64,000 nt of DNA from DAISKN01 sp963716925 (GTDB lineage: Bacteria > Acidobacteriota > Vicinamibacteria > Marinacidobacterales > SMYC01). The stretch's first letter is position 1. Every line of letters begins with the position of its first letter. A program made the position numbers and the translations under genes. The notes below the pieces were generated by a model that saw only the letters and a program-made list of their open reading frames with translations, searched no databases and had not been told where the DNA came from. Below, in pieces: positions 27,208 through 35,985 of this stretch. The stretch is from positions 186,001 through 250,000 of the forward strand of contig CAVQUX010000033.1 of the NCBI GenBank assembly GCA_963716925.1, read 5' to 3'.

Positions 27208-27567
27208 ATGAGCGAGGCTGCGATCTACGAGGCGCCCGTCGAGGCCGTGAGCGGGCGCTGCCGCGGGGAGAAGGTCGGCGGTCGGGAGATCCTGATCGTC
27301 GACACCGCCGAGGGCCTGCGGGTCTACGACGGCGTGTGTCCGCATCTCGGGGGCCCTCTCGTCGAAGGACGCCTCTCGGCGCGCGCCGTCGTCTGCCCTT
27401 GGCATTCCTACACTTTCGACCCGGTGACGGGCCGCTGCCTGACCGTTCCCGGCGGTGTCTGGCGCCTGGGGGGGCTTTCGAAGGGAACGGGACGCCCCAT
27501 GTCGATTGCGCTCAAACCGCTCCGGCACTCGGTCGAGGGAGGAATCCTCCGGGTCTACGGGTCATGA
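27208..27567 (+). CDS. Rieske [2Fe-2S] ferredoxin-like protein
   Basis: A protein of 119 residues. Both Rieske ligand boxes are intact: Cys44-Pro-His46 in DGVCPHLGGP and Cys63-Pro-Trp-His66 in VVCPWHSYTF. There is no signal peptide or membrane helix, so it is cytoplasmic and of the oxygenase/ferredoxin type. Its stop overlaps the ATG of the next gene (ATGA). That gene encodes a fragment carrying the mononuclear-iron motif of Rieske oxygenases, so the two probably form one enzyme made as separate chains. ATG 27208 is the only start that keeps the domain tight. Confidence 0.88.
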   Translation: MSEAAIYEAPVEAVSGRCRGEKVGGREILIVDTAEGLRVYDGVCPHLGGPLVEGRLSARAVVCPWHSYTFDPVTGRCLTVPGGVWRLGGLSKGTGRPMSIALKPLRHSVEGGILRVYGS

Positions 27568-28103
27568 AGCACCATTTCACGATCGTCAAGCACGTCCGGT
27601 GCTCGAGAGCGAACGTCATCGCTAACTACCTCGACCTCGAGCACATGCCCGCGCACTCGGGCCTCATGGCCTGCCGGGTCATGAGCGAGGCCGGGCGCGC
27701 CGCCTGTTTCGAGATCACCTCCAAGGTCGGCCCCTTCAAGATCCGCAACGTCCACTACTACGAGTTCCGGCCGCCGAACCAGATCTTCCACGCCGTCGAG
27801 TCCCCGCTGGGCCCGATGTACGTGCTCTCGACGGTCGAGGAGTTCGCCTCCGGCACCGCGGACGTGCGCTCGGAGGTCAAAGTCGAGACGACGCTCGACC
27901 TCCCGCGGCTTCTCTTTCCCGCCCGCGGCCTCGTGGAGCGGCTGCTGCGGCGCCTGAACCGGACGGTGCATGCGGAGGACTGCGCGATTCTCGAGAGAAG
28001 GCAGCGGCTCTTCGGCGACGACGTTTCCGACTACCTCCGCGACGAGCAGTGCCTGCTGTTCAAGGATCGGTTCCGCGAAAGCGTCGAATATGGGGGCGGC
28101 TGA
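27564..28103 (+). CDS. SRPBCC-type catalytic domain of a split Rieske oxygenase
   Basis: A protein of 179 residues overlapping the Rieske gene by four bases. Its motif NYLDLEHMPAH (Asn21, Asp24, His27, His31) matches the mononuclear-iron box of Rieske oxygenase alpha subunits. AEDCAILERRQ supplies the third ligand (Asp140) in the usual ED..(I/V).E..Q context. The full 2-His-1-carboxylate set is therefore present, although at 179 residues the domain is shorter than usual (about 250-300). With the Rieske protein it could hydroxylate or demethylate a substrate. The UbiA gene starts 118 nt downstream, suggesting a lipid or prenylated substrate (inference). Confidence 0.65.
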   Translation: MKHHFTIVKHVRCSRANVIANYLDLEHMPAHSGLMACRVMSEAGRAACFEITSKVGPFKIRNVHYYEFRPPNQIFHAVESPLGPMYVLSTVEEFASGTADVRSEVKVETTLDLPRLLFPARGLVERLLRRLNRTVHAEDCAILERRQRLFGDDVSDYLRDEQCLLFKDRFRESVEYGGG

Positions 28104-28221
28104 GGCGCCTCGAGGCGGAGGCTTGCCCGGCACGCTCGAAGTGCGATAGAAATAGTCGGTCGAAGGCAGGCTGTCCCCCCCCAATCGGGTCGAGCTTTTC
28201 GAGAGGCCGAACGAACGTCTC

Positions 28222-29085
28222 GTGAGTTCGGTCCAAGGAGCGGTCGTGTCGACGTCGAAACTACTCCAGGATTCCAGTGCCGCGAGCGGCCTCGGAATCG
28301 GCACGCTCTTCTGGGTGAACGCGAAGCCGCTCGTCAACCGGCTCGAGCGCGGTGAGGGTCTGCTGCTCGCGGTCAACCTGTCGATCGTCCTCTTCTCCCG
28401 GCCCGACGCCGCGACTCTGCTGGCGCAGTGCTTCATCGCCACTGCGGTGCTGGCGCTCCTGTACGGGCTGAACGACGTCTACGACTGCGCGCGGGATCGC
28501 AATGACCCGGCCAAGGACCAGGCGCTCGCGGAGTTCTGCATGGCGCATCGCCGACGCCTTCTCGGCATTCTCCAACTGGAGAAAGTCGGGGTGGTTCTCG
28601 CGGCCTTCGCACTGCTCGGAGCGCGGAGCGCCGGCGCGGTCGCCGCGCTCTTCCTCGTCAACCTCGCCTACTCCGCGGTACTGAAGGGCAAAGCGGGCCT
28701 CGACGTCCTGTGGGTGGGGCTGTGGGGCGCGCTCTACGCGATGGTTCCGGGGGTTGCGCTCCCGCTCGAGGTGGTGCTCCTCGTCGGGGTAATGACGAGC
28801 ATCTGCCACGTTTTCCAGATTCTGCGCGACCGGAACGCCGACGACAAGAACCACATCCAGACGAGCGCGGTGGCGTCGCGCTGGCTGCCTTACGCGCAGC
28901 TCGGAGTGTGCTGCGCCGCGATGTCCGCGGTCCTGTGGTCGACCCTCGGCCCTCTGGCCGCCGCGTCCGCATTCGCTCCCCTGGCGCTCCGGCTCCTGCT
29001 CGAATCCAACCAGATCGCCTGGCTCGCCTCGAAGGCCTACTACGGCGTCGTCTGGCTGCTGGTTCTCTCCTCCCTCCATGGTTGA
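28222..29085 (+). CDS. UbiA-superfamily prenyltransferase
   Basis: A protein of 287 residues with about eight membrane helices. The first Asp motif is NDVYDCARDRNDPAKD (Asn84, Asp85, Asp88, Asp92). The second is ILRDRNADDKN, near residue 205. The segment YSAVLKGKAGLDVLWVGLWG recalls the decaprenyl-phosphate phosphoribosyltransferase branch more than the quinone branch, though this is an eye comparison. The family transfers prenyl groups, or sugar phosphates onto prenyl phosphates, in the membrane. GTG 28222 is used; GTG 28246 is an alternative. The stop is 8 nt inside the following radical SAM gene. Confidence 0.8.
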   Translation: MSSVQGAVVSTSKLLQDSSAASGLGIGTLFWVNAKPLVNRLERGEGLLLAVNLSIVLFSRPDAATLLAQCFIATAVLALLYGLNDVYDCARDRNDPAKDQALAEFCMAHRRRLLGILQLEKVGVVLAAFALLGARSAGAVAALFLVNLAYSAVLKGKAGLDVLWVGLWGALYAMVPGVALPLEVVLLVGVMTSICHVFQILRDRNADDKNHIQTSAVASRWLPYAQLGVCCAAMSAVLWSTLGPLAAASAFAPLALRLLLESNQIAWLASKAYYGVVWLLVLSSLHG

Positions 29086-30082
29086 CGGGCGTCTCGGGAT
29101 GGCTCTCGCCTTCGGCCGGAGCCTCCTGTCGTGGTCCGTGGACGGCCCGCCCCGCCCCATCTCCGCCACGTTCGCCGTGACCAATCGCTGCAATCTCCGG
29201 TGCAGCTACTGCAACACTCCCTTCCTCGACCCCTCGGACCTGCCCATGGCGCGCGTCGAGACCCTGTTCGACCGCCTCGCGAGCGTGGGAGTGAGGCGTC
29301 TCGGCCTTGCCGGAGGCGAGCCGATGGTGCGGCGGGACATCGGGGACATCGTCGGCCTGGCGAAGGAGCGGGGTCTCTTCGTCACCATGAACACGAATCT
29401 CCTCCTCTACGCCCAATGCCGGGAGCGGGTGCGCGCCGTCGATCTGTTCTTCACGAGTCTCGACGGCGATCGGGAGCATCACGAGGCCGCCCGGGGCCGC
29501 GGCTCCCACGACGGACTCCTCTCGGCGATCCGCGAGATCGCCGCCTCGGGCCGACGGGTCATCGCCATCTGCGTCGTCACCGAGCACAGCATCGACCAGG
29601 CGGAGCCCCTGCTGGACCTGGCCGAGGAAGGCGGGTTCAAGATCCACTTTCAGCCCCAGTGCACGGAGACGGAGATCGTGAGGGGGAAGATCGGAAGCGG
29701 GCTCACCAACGAGCGGCTGCGCCGCTTCTGGGGCGAGCTGCTCGGCCTCAAGCGCGCGGGACGAAACGTGGCGAGCTCGGTGCCGTACCTCGAGGAGCTA
29801 TCGAGCTGGGACGACTTCGGCCGCTCGGCGGTCCTGGACCCCGACGTTCGCTGCGCCGCGACCCGGGGTTTCTTCTACGTGGATCCGCAGGGACAGGCTT
29901 ATCCCTGCGCCTACACCAAAGGCAAAGCGGCGCCGGTGGATATGCTCGGAGAGGACTGGCGAGCCGCGCTCGGGCGCGAGACCCCTTGTTCGAGGTGCAG
30001 CGTCGGCCCCTACCTCGAGTTCAATCTCCTCTATCAGAAGCCGGTCCGAACGGCCCTGAGCATCCTGCGGTCTTATCTCTAG
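29078..30082 (+). CDS. Radical SAM enzyme with SPASM-like C-terminal cysteines
   Basis: A protein of 334 residues, overlapping the UbiA gene by 8 nt. The 4Fe-4S/SAM motif is Cys38-x3-Cys42-x2-Cys45 (VTNRCNLRCSYC), followed by the GGEP motif (LGLAGGEPMV). A C-terminal set of Cys residues (DVRCAATRGFFYVDPQGQAYPC, then CSRC) looks like a SPASM or twitch auxiliary-cluster region, as in the MoaA/PqqE/NirJ group. Such enzymes modify peptides or cofactors. The co-translation with a UbiA enzyme here points instead to lipid or prenoid chemistry, which is inference. No precursor peptide gene is seen nearby. Confidence 0.85.
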   Translation: MVDGRLGMALAFGRSLLSWSVDGPPRPISATFAVTNRCNLRCSYCNTPFLDPSDLPMARVETLFDRLASVGVRRLGLAGGEPMVRRDIGDIVGLAKERGLFVTMNTNLLLYAQCRERVRAVDLFFTSLDGDREHHEAARGRGSHDGLLSAIREIAASGRRVIAICVVTEHSIDQAEPLLDLAEEGGFKIHFQPQCTETEIVRGKIGSGLTNERLRRFWGELLGLKRAGRNVASSVPYLEELSSWDDFGRSAVLDPDVRCAATRGFFYVDPQGQAYPCAYTKGKAAPVDMLGEDWRAALGRETPCSRCSVGPYLEFNLLYQKPVRTALSILRSYL

Positions 30083-30090
30083 CGATTCCG

Positions 30091-31668
30091 CTACACGCTG
30101 TCTTGGGCGGTCGAGGGCACCACCGGCCGCCGAGGGGAGGCGCCGCCGTCGACCCGGTTCAAGCGCCTGCCGCGCCCGAGGATATGGTGCAGGTAGAGAC
30201 GCATGTAAATCCCGGCGCCGAAGTTGCCGTCGAAGAGCCAGGTGAAGAGCATTTTCGACGCCATGACGAACCGGGCGAACGGCACCGCGAACGGTATGGC
30301 TCCGATGACGCGGGGGTTCACGTATTTCCGGAGAAACCCGGGCACTACCGGCATGATGTGGAACGCGATCATGTAGTTCCGGTTCGCCGCCAGTCGCTTT
30401 CGCCCATCGGGGGTGAGGGCCTGCACCTGGTGATACCAGAGCATGTTCCCGCGCTTGATATCGAGATACTGCTCGTCGCTCAGCTCCCCGTCCGCGTGGG
30501 CGCGCTCCGTGATCTCGATCCCGGGGAAATAGGTCAGCCAGAAGCAGGCGATGCGGCCGGGGGTGTGCTGCTTGTAGAACGAAAGCGCGTGCTCCTGCGC
30601 CCCCTCGGACTCGCGAGGCAGTCCGAATATGTGGTCGGCGTCGAGCTGGAGCCCGACTTTCCTGCACGCGTCGAGTGCGCGGATCAGGTCGCGCTCGTCC
30701 TCCCCGCGCTTCAGCTCGTGGCGCTTGTAGGAGAGGTTGTCGAGGGACTGGATGCCCATCTTGGCGCCGAGGCAGCCGTTCTCCTTCATCAGCCGGGCGA
30801 CATCGTCGTCCATGAACTTCGAGTGGGTCTCGCAAACCCAGCCGACGCCAATCTCCTTCTTGAGGCGCGGCAGGAACTCGCCGAGCCAATCCTTGTTCAT
30901 GGTGAAGATGTCGTCGTGGAACTCGATGACCGAGTAGTCGAACTTCTCCTTGCCCTCGAGGAGCTCCCGCATGCAGCTCTCGACCGAACGGCGTCTGAGA
31001 TACTCCTTGGGCTTGCCCTCGGAAGGCAGGTTGGCGAAGAAGTTGTTGAAGCAGAACGTGCATCGATAGGGGCAGCCCCGCGCCGTCATCATGCGGTAGA
31101 CGTAGCGTTTCGGAATGGTCGGGGCGTAGAGATCCTTGTCGGGGAACGGCAGCGCGTCGAGATCCTGGATGAAGGGATTCACCGCGGGCGCCGGGGTGAT
31201 GCGTCCGTCGGGCTTCGCCCAGATGTTGTTGATCCCGGTGCCGTCCTTGCCCGCCTGAAGGGCCTCGACCAGCTGCAGCAGGGGGAGCTCTCCCTCGCTC
31301 ACGCAGACGAAATCCACCTCGTCATAGGTCATCACGAACTCGGGAACGGCCGACGCGTGGACCCCGCCGAAGATCGTCGGAATGCGCTTCCGCTCGCGGA
31401 CCCGGCGGGCGATGTCGATACACCAGGCGAAGGTATTGGTGAGGGCGCTGAAGCCGATCAAATCGGGATTCAAGTGCAGGATATGGTCGACGATCCGATC
31501 GTCCTGGTTGAACAGCCGCGCGAGCGGCGCCACATGGAGCTGGAACCGGTCGTTGAACAATGCAGGGTTGTGGGCGAGGCTCGTTTGATGACCGTGCGCC
31601 TTGAGGTACGAGGAAAGGTACTCGACCCCCAAGAGCTCCATCCCCAGAGACACGAATGTAACGTGCAT
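30091..31668 (-). CDS. B12-binding-domain radical SAM enzyme (1)
   Basis: A protein of 525 residues from ATG 31668 (the frame opens six codons earlier). Residues 1-130 resemble a cobalamin-binding Rossmann domain (VEYLSSYLKAHGHQTSLAHN, LIGFSALTNTF, IPTIFGGVHASAVPEFV). The radical SAM motif follows at about residues 197-205 (RGCPYRCTFCFN). A C-terminal domain of about 150 residues has hydrophobic stretches. The class performs methylations and unusual C-C chemistry, often on lipids or hopanoids. The canonical DxHxxG box is not obvious, so B12 may not be bound in the base-off/His-on manner. It is convergent with the SPASM-type radical SAM gene (8-nt gap). Confidence 0.85.
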   Translation of the reverse strand: MHVTFVSLGMELLGVEYLSSYLKAHGHQTSLAHNPALFNDRFQLHVAPLARLFNQDDRIVDHILHLNPDLIGFSALTNTFAWCIDIARRVRERKRIPTIFGGVHASAVPEFVMTYDEVDFVCVSEGELPLLQLVEALQAGKDGTGINNIWAKPDGRITPAPAVNPFIQDLDALPFPDKDLYAPTIPKRYVYRMMTARGCPYRCTFCFNNFFANLPSEGKPKEYLRRRSVESCMRELLEGKEKFDYSVIEFHDDIFTMNKDWLGEFLPRLKKEIGVGWVCETHSKFMDDDVARLMKENGCLGAKMGIQSLDNLSYKRHELKRGEDERDLIRALDACRKVGLQLDADHIFGLPRESEGAQEHALSFYKQHTPGRIACFWLTYFPGIEITERAHADGELSDEQYLDIKRGNMLWYHQVQALTPDGRKRLAANRNYMIAFHIMPVVPGFLRKYVNPRVIGAIPFAVPFARFVMASKMLFTWLFDGNFGAGIYMRLYLHHILGRGRRLNRVDGGASPRRPVVPSTAQDSV

Positions 31669-31705
31669 TGAGATTGGCCTCCCCAACTAAGCCCCCAGGG
31701 AGGGT

Positions 31706-31711
31706 ATTATA
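31706..31711 (-). promoter_or_regulatory. Possible -10 box for the B12-type radical SAM gene
   Basis: The minus strand reads TATAAT here, 37 nt before the ATG at 31668. On the plus strand the overlapping TATTAT could serve the GT2 gene. No good -35 was found for either direction, so this is tentative. Confidence 0.3.
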
Positions 31712-31767
31712 CCAGGGGTCCGGTTACAAGCCGCGTGAACCCCCTCGGCGGCCGACCCGGAGCTCCT

Positions 31768-32508
31768 ATGCCCAAGCACCCGGTTCCCGCGGTCGATATC
31801 GCCCTCCCGGTCCTGAACGAGGAGCGGGTGCTGGCGGCATCCGTCGGCCGCGTGCTCGAGTACGCCGCCGATCTGGGCATCGAGATGACGCTCACCATCG
31901 CCGACAACGGCTCGACCGACGGTACGGAGCGGATCGCCCGTCATCTGGCCGCGAGCCACCCGAGGGTGCGCTATCTGCGCCTCGACCGACCCGCGCTCGG
32001 AGCCGCCGTCCAGAAGGCCTGGGAGACGGCGGACACGCCCCTCCTGGGCTACATGGACGCCGACCTCGCGACCGATCTCGGCCATCTGGAAGAAGCGCTC
32101 GCTCTCCTCGCGGGCGGCGAGCACGACATGGTCGTCGCCACGCGCCTCGCCCCGGGCTCCCGGGTGGTCAACCGCAGTCTCCTGCGGACGGTGACCTCTC
32201 TCACCTTCAACGCGCTCCTTCGCCGCCGAGTTCACTACCAGGGCTCGGACGCGGCCTGCGGTTTCAAGTTCCTGACGCGCGCGGCCTGGGATCGAATCCG
32301 GACGAACGCCCGGCTCAGCGAGGGATTGTTCTTCGGCTCCGAAATCGCCGTACGGGCGTTCGCGCTGGGCCTCTCCGTCCGGGAGATTCCCGCGGTCTGG
32401 ACCGATGGGCGCGACTCGCGGATTCGTGTCCTGCCTTCCACCATCGATTTCTGGTGGGAAATGGGAAGGCTCGAACGGGAGCTCAGGGGGCGGCCGAAGA
32501 GCTCTTGA
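31768..32508 (+). CDS. GT2 glycosyltransferase (dolichyl-phosphate-sugar synthase-like)
   Basis: A protein of 246 residues. It has the GT-A fold: ALPVLNEERVLAASV at the start, LTIADNGSTDGTERIA, and a DxD motif in GYMDADLATDL (about residue 95). It resembles polyprenyl-phosphate mannose/glucose synthases, which load a sugar from a nucleotide donor onto a lipid carrier at the cytoplasmic face. There is no membrane tail. ATG 31768 is preferred over GTG 31735 because GGAG lies five bases upstream of it. The 3' end overlaps the convergent membrane/propeller gene by 26 nt. Confidence 0.85.
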   Translation: MPKHPVPAVDIALPVLNEERVLAASVGRVLEYAADLGIEMTLTIADNGSTDGTERIARHLAASHPRVRYLRLDRPALGAAVQKAWETADTPLLGYMDADLATDLGHLEEALALLAGGEHDMVVATRLAPGSRVVNRSLLRTVTSLTFNALLRRRVHYQGSDAACGFKFLTRAAWDRIRTNARLSEGLFFGSEIAVRAFALGLSVREIPAVWTDGRDSRIRVLPSTIDFWWEMGRLERELRGRPKSS

Positions 32509-34321
32509 GCCTCTTGAGCTTGTTGAAACGGGCGGCGAGCTCGGCGGCGTCCCAGTACCAGAGCCCGTGCTCGCTGCTCGCCAGAAACCACTTTCCTCGA
32601 TTCGCCAGGAACACGTTCCTCGGGCCGAAGCCGATGGCGAGCGCTCCGAGTACGCGGGCGTCCTCTCGATCGAGCACGTAGATCTTGCCGCTGGTGGTCG
32701 AGGGGACATAAACGACGCCGTTGCGCTCGTCGACGAGCGGGGTCCGGCTGGCGAAGCCGAGGCGCTCGGCCGCGACCCGCTCGCCGCTCTCGAGGTCGAA
32801 TACCTCGACCCCCCAGAGTCCCGTCACCCACGCGCGGCCCATCGAGTCGTCCACGGTGACGGCGACCACGCTGCCGTTGTTGGTGTCGATCTCGCGCTTC
32901 GGCCCCCCCATGGAGCGCCTGTCGAGCTCCCGCACCGAGCTCCCGCCGAAGAACTCCCCGAGAAAGACGCTGTCGCGGCGGTCGCTCGCCGAGGCCCGCT
33001 CGACGACGAAGATCCCCGGTGGCTTCCGCGACGCGATCAATTTTCGCGCGCCGGTTTCGGCATCCAGGCGGACGACGTCGCGGCCCACGAGCCAGAGAGA
33101 TTCGCCGCCGGGGTCGAGGACCACGCGATTGGTGTCCTGTTCCGGCGTGAGCGATTGCTGCAGCACTCTGCCATTCCAGTCCAGAGACATCACCGTCGAC
33201 CGATCGTGGCGGCTGTCCAGCCGGGCGCAGCACATCCCGACCAGGAGCCGGTCGTCCTGGCAGACGATCTGCTCCATGCGGCCGGAGAACGTCCCGTCGA
33301 AAGGCAGGAGAGAGCCCCTCGGCTCGAGCGAGCTGGAGTCGAGGAGATCGATCCGGCCCCGGATGCATTGCGGGCCGCCCGGACCCGAACAGATGGGAAC
33401 GGTCACCGCGATGCGCCCGCGCGCGGGGCTCTCGCAGAAGTTGTACGCGAGATCGGCGCCGATCCGCGTGCCTCCGGCTCCCCGATCGTCCGCGCGGAAC
33501 GACTGCGCGAGCGCCCAGCCCGCTGCCAGGGCGGTGACGAGACCGACGACGCCGAGAGAAAGCCGAGCCAGCCAGCGCCGCGGCCGGCCGACGAGGCGGT
33601 AAACGACGCAGCGCAGGCCGGCGAAGACCGCGAGGAGGAAAGGCAGCGCCGGGTCGGATACCACATAGGGCATCCATGCCGAAAGGAGCTGTCCTGCCAT
33701 CACCGAGATCGCGGCCGGCCACAGCCGGTCGCGCCAGCTCGCGGCCCGCGAGAGCACCGAGGCAAGCCAGGGCTGCGCGGCGCACCAGAGGGCGACGGAG
33801 AGCTGGTCCACCCAGGCCCTCTGAAACGGGGCCAGGACGAGGAACAAGCCCAGCCACGCCAGCGAGAGCTGTATCCGGCGCCCGCGGTGCCAGCGCTTTC
33901 CCGCGGGGGAGGCGAGCGCCAGGTGCAGCGCGACGCCGGCGCCGAAGCCGATCGCGAGGCGAGGATCCAGATCGAGCAGGAAATTGATCGAGAAAATCTG
34001 GAGCCAGAGCAGCCCGGTCAGATAAGGCCGCGTTCGCCAGCCGACCTCGGGGAGCTGCAGGAGCGCGCTCCGCCGGAAGAGCCAGAGAGCCCCTATCGCC
34101 GCCGCCCCCACGGCGCTCAGCGGCAGAAACGCGGTCAACTGAACGAAGATGAGGCTGATCGAGATCTCGAGGAACCGACCGATGGCTTCTTCGAAGGCCT
34201 GCGGAAGGGGCAGCCCCGAGTAGTGGAGGGTGCGGGCCGCGAGTGCCGACAGGGTACCCGCCATGCCGGCACCCATCACCGCGACCGGAACGATCCGGGC
34301 GCGGGCGCCTTCCGGCTTCAA
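32483..34321 (-). CDS. Membrane protein with C-terminal beta-propeller
   Basis: A protein of 612 residues. The first 270 residues carry seven to nine membrane helices (FLEISISLIFVQLTAFLPLS, GLLWLQIFSINFLLDLDPRL, LSLGVVGLVTALAAGWALAQ). The remaining 340 residues are beta-rich with propeller-like blades (WVTGLWGVEVFDLESGERVA, VYVPSTTSGKIYVLDREDAR). The family was not recognised. Its start overlaps the upstream B12-type radical SAM stop (ATGA), so the two are co-translated, which may indicate a shared membrane-associated pathway. The 3' end overlaps the convergent GT2 gene by 26 nt. Confidence 0.65.
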   Translation of the reverse strand: MKPEGARARIVPVAVMGAGMAGTLSALAARTLHYSGLPLPQAFEEAIGRFLEISISLIFVQLTAFLPLSAVGAAAIGALWLFRRSALLQLPEVGWRTRPYLTGLLWLQIFSINFLLDLDPRLAIGFGAGVALHLALASPAGKRWHRGRRIQLSLAWLGLFLVLAPFQRAWVDQLSVALWCAAQPWLASVLSRAASWRDRLWPAAISVMAGQLLSAWMPYVVSDPALPFLLAVFAGLRCVVYRLVGRPRRWLARLSLGVVGLVTALAAGWALAQSFRADDRGAGGTRIGADLAYNFCESPARGRIAVTVPICSGPGGPQCIRGRIDLLDSSSLEPRGSLLPFDGTFSGRMEQIVCQDDRLLVGMCCARLDSRHDRSTVMSLDWNGRVLQQSLTPEQDTNRVVLDPGGESLWLVGRDVVRLDAETGARKLIASRKPPGIFVVERASASDRRDSVFLGEFFGGSSVRELDRRSMGGPKREIDTNNGSVVAVTVDDSMGRAWVTGLWGVEVFDLESGERVAAERLGFASRTPLVDERNGVVYVPSTTSGKIYVLDREDARVLGALAIGFGPRNVFLANRGKWFLASSEHGLWYWDAAELAARFNKLKRLKSSSAAP

Positions 34322-35826
34322 GCCCTTGCGCTGCTACCGGGATTGACGGGAGAGGGGATCCACTCGTGGCTCTGTACGAACTCCTTCACCAGCCACCAGT
34401 AGTCGCTCACTTCGCGTGGAGCCTGCAGCATACGGTGCAGCGCGCGGCCCACGTAGCGAGGACGAAGGTAGAACGCCCGGTGGGCCTTGTTGTAGAAGTG
34501 CCAGATCTCCTCGCTGGTCATCGTCGGCGTGTGGTGCATGGCGTTCTTCTTGTGGGGGCGGAAGTCGTCCCAGGTGAAGGTGGGGGGAAGGGCGCCGGTC
34601 GCGAGGTAGTGCTGGTACAGCTCGGTGCCGGGGTAGGGGGTCGCCATCGAGAAGAACGCGAGGTCGGGGTTGATCTCGCAGGCGAAATCGATGGTGCGCT
34701 GGCAGGTCTCCGGAGTGTCTCCGATGTGGCCGAACATGAAGAACGTGAGCACCTTGAATCCGTGCTTCTTCGCGAGGGCGACGGCGATGCGCACGTGATC
34801 GGTGGTGATGTTCTTTCCGAGTCCGCGAATGATGTCGGGATCGCCGCTCTCGACGCCGAACATGAGCCCGAAGCAGCCCGACTCCCGCATGGCGGTCAGG
34901 ATCTCGTCGTTGATGGGACGGACCCGCGCGTGGCAGTGCCAGCGGATCTTCATACCGCTGTCCCGGATCATCGAGCAGAGCTTGAACAGATCCTTGGTGC
35001 GCACGTTGATGGTGTCGTCGACGAAATAGAAGTGGCGCGCGCCGTCGCGGTGATAGCAGGTCTCGATCTCCTTGAAGATGTTCTCGGGGGTGCGGGCCCG
35101 GTACGCGGGCCACTCCATGCCCTCGCTGCAGAAGTTGCAGGCATAGGGGCACCCGCGCGAGCCCGCGAGCTTGGTGAGCTTCAGACCGCGGTAGCCCGCG
35201 TTCATGAGCGGCCCGATGTCGTAGAGCTGGTTCAAAAGCTTCTTCCTCGAGGGGAACGGGATCTCGTCGAGATGCCGGAAGACGCGGCGCGGCGCGAAGT
35301 GCATGGGCTCGCCGCGCTCGTTCCGAAACCAGAGCCCTCCGTGGGCGGTCACCGGCTCCCAGCGCTCGCGATCGTCTTCGACCGAAAGGCCCGCCTGGAG
35401 GGTCTGGCAGAGCTCGGCAAGGACGATCTCGCCGTCTCCCTGAACGACATAGTCGAAAGCGGGGAAATCGACGAGCGTCTCGGCGGGGATGGCGTTCGCA
35501 TGCGCCCCTCCCAGAACCAGGAGAAGTCCCGGGTCGCGACGCTTGCACTCGGCCGCGATCCGCCCGGCGAGCACAACGGTGGTGGTCGTGGACGTAATCC
35601 CCAGGAGCCGCGGCTTCCGCTGGAGCACGGCATCCACCGTGGAGTTGAAGGAATAACCGAGCCCGTTCGCGTCGAGAATGTCGTAGTCGACGCCGTCGCG
35701 CTCCAGAGTGCCGCCGAGGTAGGCGAGCCCGAGGGGGTATTCCACGGAGAAATCCTGCTTGAAGTCGTACACCTCGTCCACGTACGGTGGATTCAGTAGA
35801 AGCACGAATGGCGACGCATCGGCCAT
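34318..35826 (-). CDS. B12-binding-domain radical SAM enzyme (2)
   Basis: A protein of 502 residues. The N-terminal Rossmann domain (YPLGLAYLGGTLERDGVDYD, LLLVLGGAHANAIPAETLVD, FDYVVQGDGE) is of the cobalamin-binding type, and the radical SAM motif is RGCPYACNFCSE (about residues 222-232). HFYFVDDTINVRTKDLFKL and MFGVESGDPDIIRGLGKN follow, as expected in this class. It is only distantly similar to the other B12-type enzyme in this window. It is the first gene of a two-gene leftward unit with the membrane/propeller protein. The substrate is unknown. Confidence 0.87.
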   Translation of the reverse strand: MADASPFVLLLNPPYVDEVYDFKQDFSVEYPLGLAYLGGTLERDGVDYDILDANGLGYSFNSTVDAVLQRKPRLLGITSTTTTVVLAGRIAAECKRRDPGLLLVLGGAHANAIPAETLVDFPAFDYVVQGDGEIVLAELCQTLQAGLSVEDDRERWEPVTAHGGLWFRNERGEPMHFAPRRVFRHLDEIPFPSRKKLLNQLYDIGPLMNAGYRGLKLTKLAGSRGCPYACNFCSEGMEWPAYRARTPENIFKEIETCYHRDGARHFYFVDDTINVRTKDLFKLCSMIRDSGMKIRWHCHARVRPINDEILTAMRESGCFGLMFGVESGDPDIIRGLGKNITTDHVRIAVALAKKHGFKVLTFFMFGHIGDTPETCQRTIDFACEINPDLAFFSMATPYPGTELYQHYLATGALPPTFTWDDFRPHKKNAMHHTPTMTSEEIWHFYNKAHRAFYLRPRYVGRALHRMLQAPREVSDYWWLVKEFVQSHEWIPSPVNPGSSARA

Positions 35827-35985
35827 GTTGTCGTCCTCCCCCCCTAGGAGGAGGGAATCCTAACAGTACGGCGCCCGGAACTCCAGCGCCAGCGGCTGCG
35901 GCTGCGAGAGGGCGGACCTGGCATTCGCTCGTTGGAATCGACTACTATCCGCGGAGCCTGCGATGGGAGACATAGCGGAGGAACC

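Noticed and set aside
29078..30082. RiPP-modifying role for the SPASM-like radical SAM enzyme
   Set aside because: No short precursor ORF was found next to it, and its overlap with a UbiA gene points elsewhere.
30091..35826. B12-type radical SAM proteins as tetraether-lipid synthase (Tes) homologues
   Set aside because: Acidobacteria can make membrane-spanning lipids, but the cluster motifs here (RGCPYRCTFC, RGCPYACNFC) and N-terminal Rossmann domains do not match the Tes pattern as I know it.
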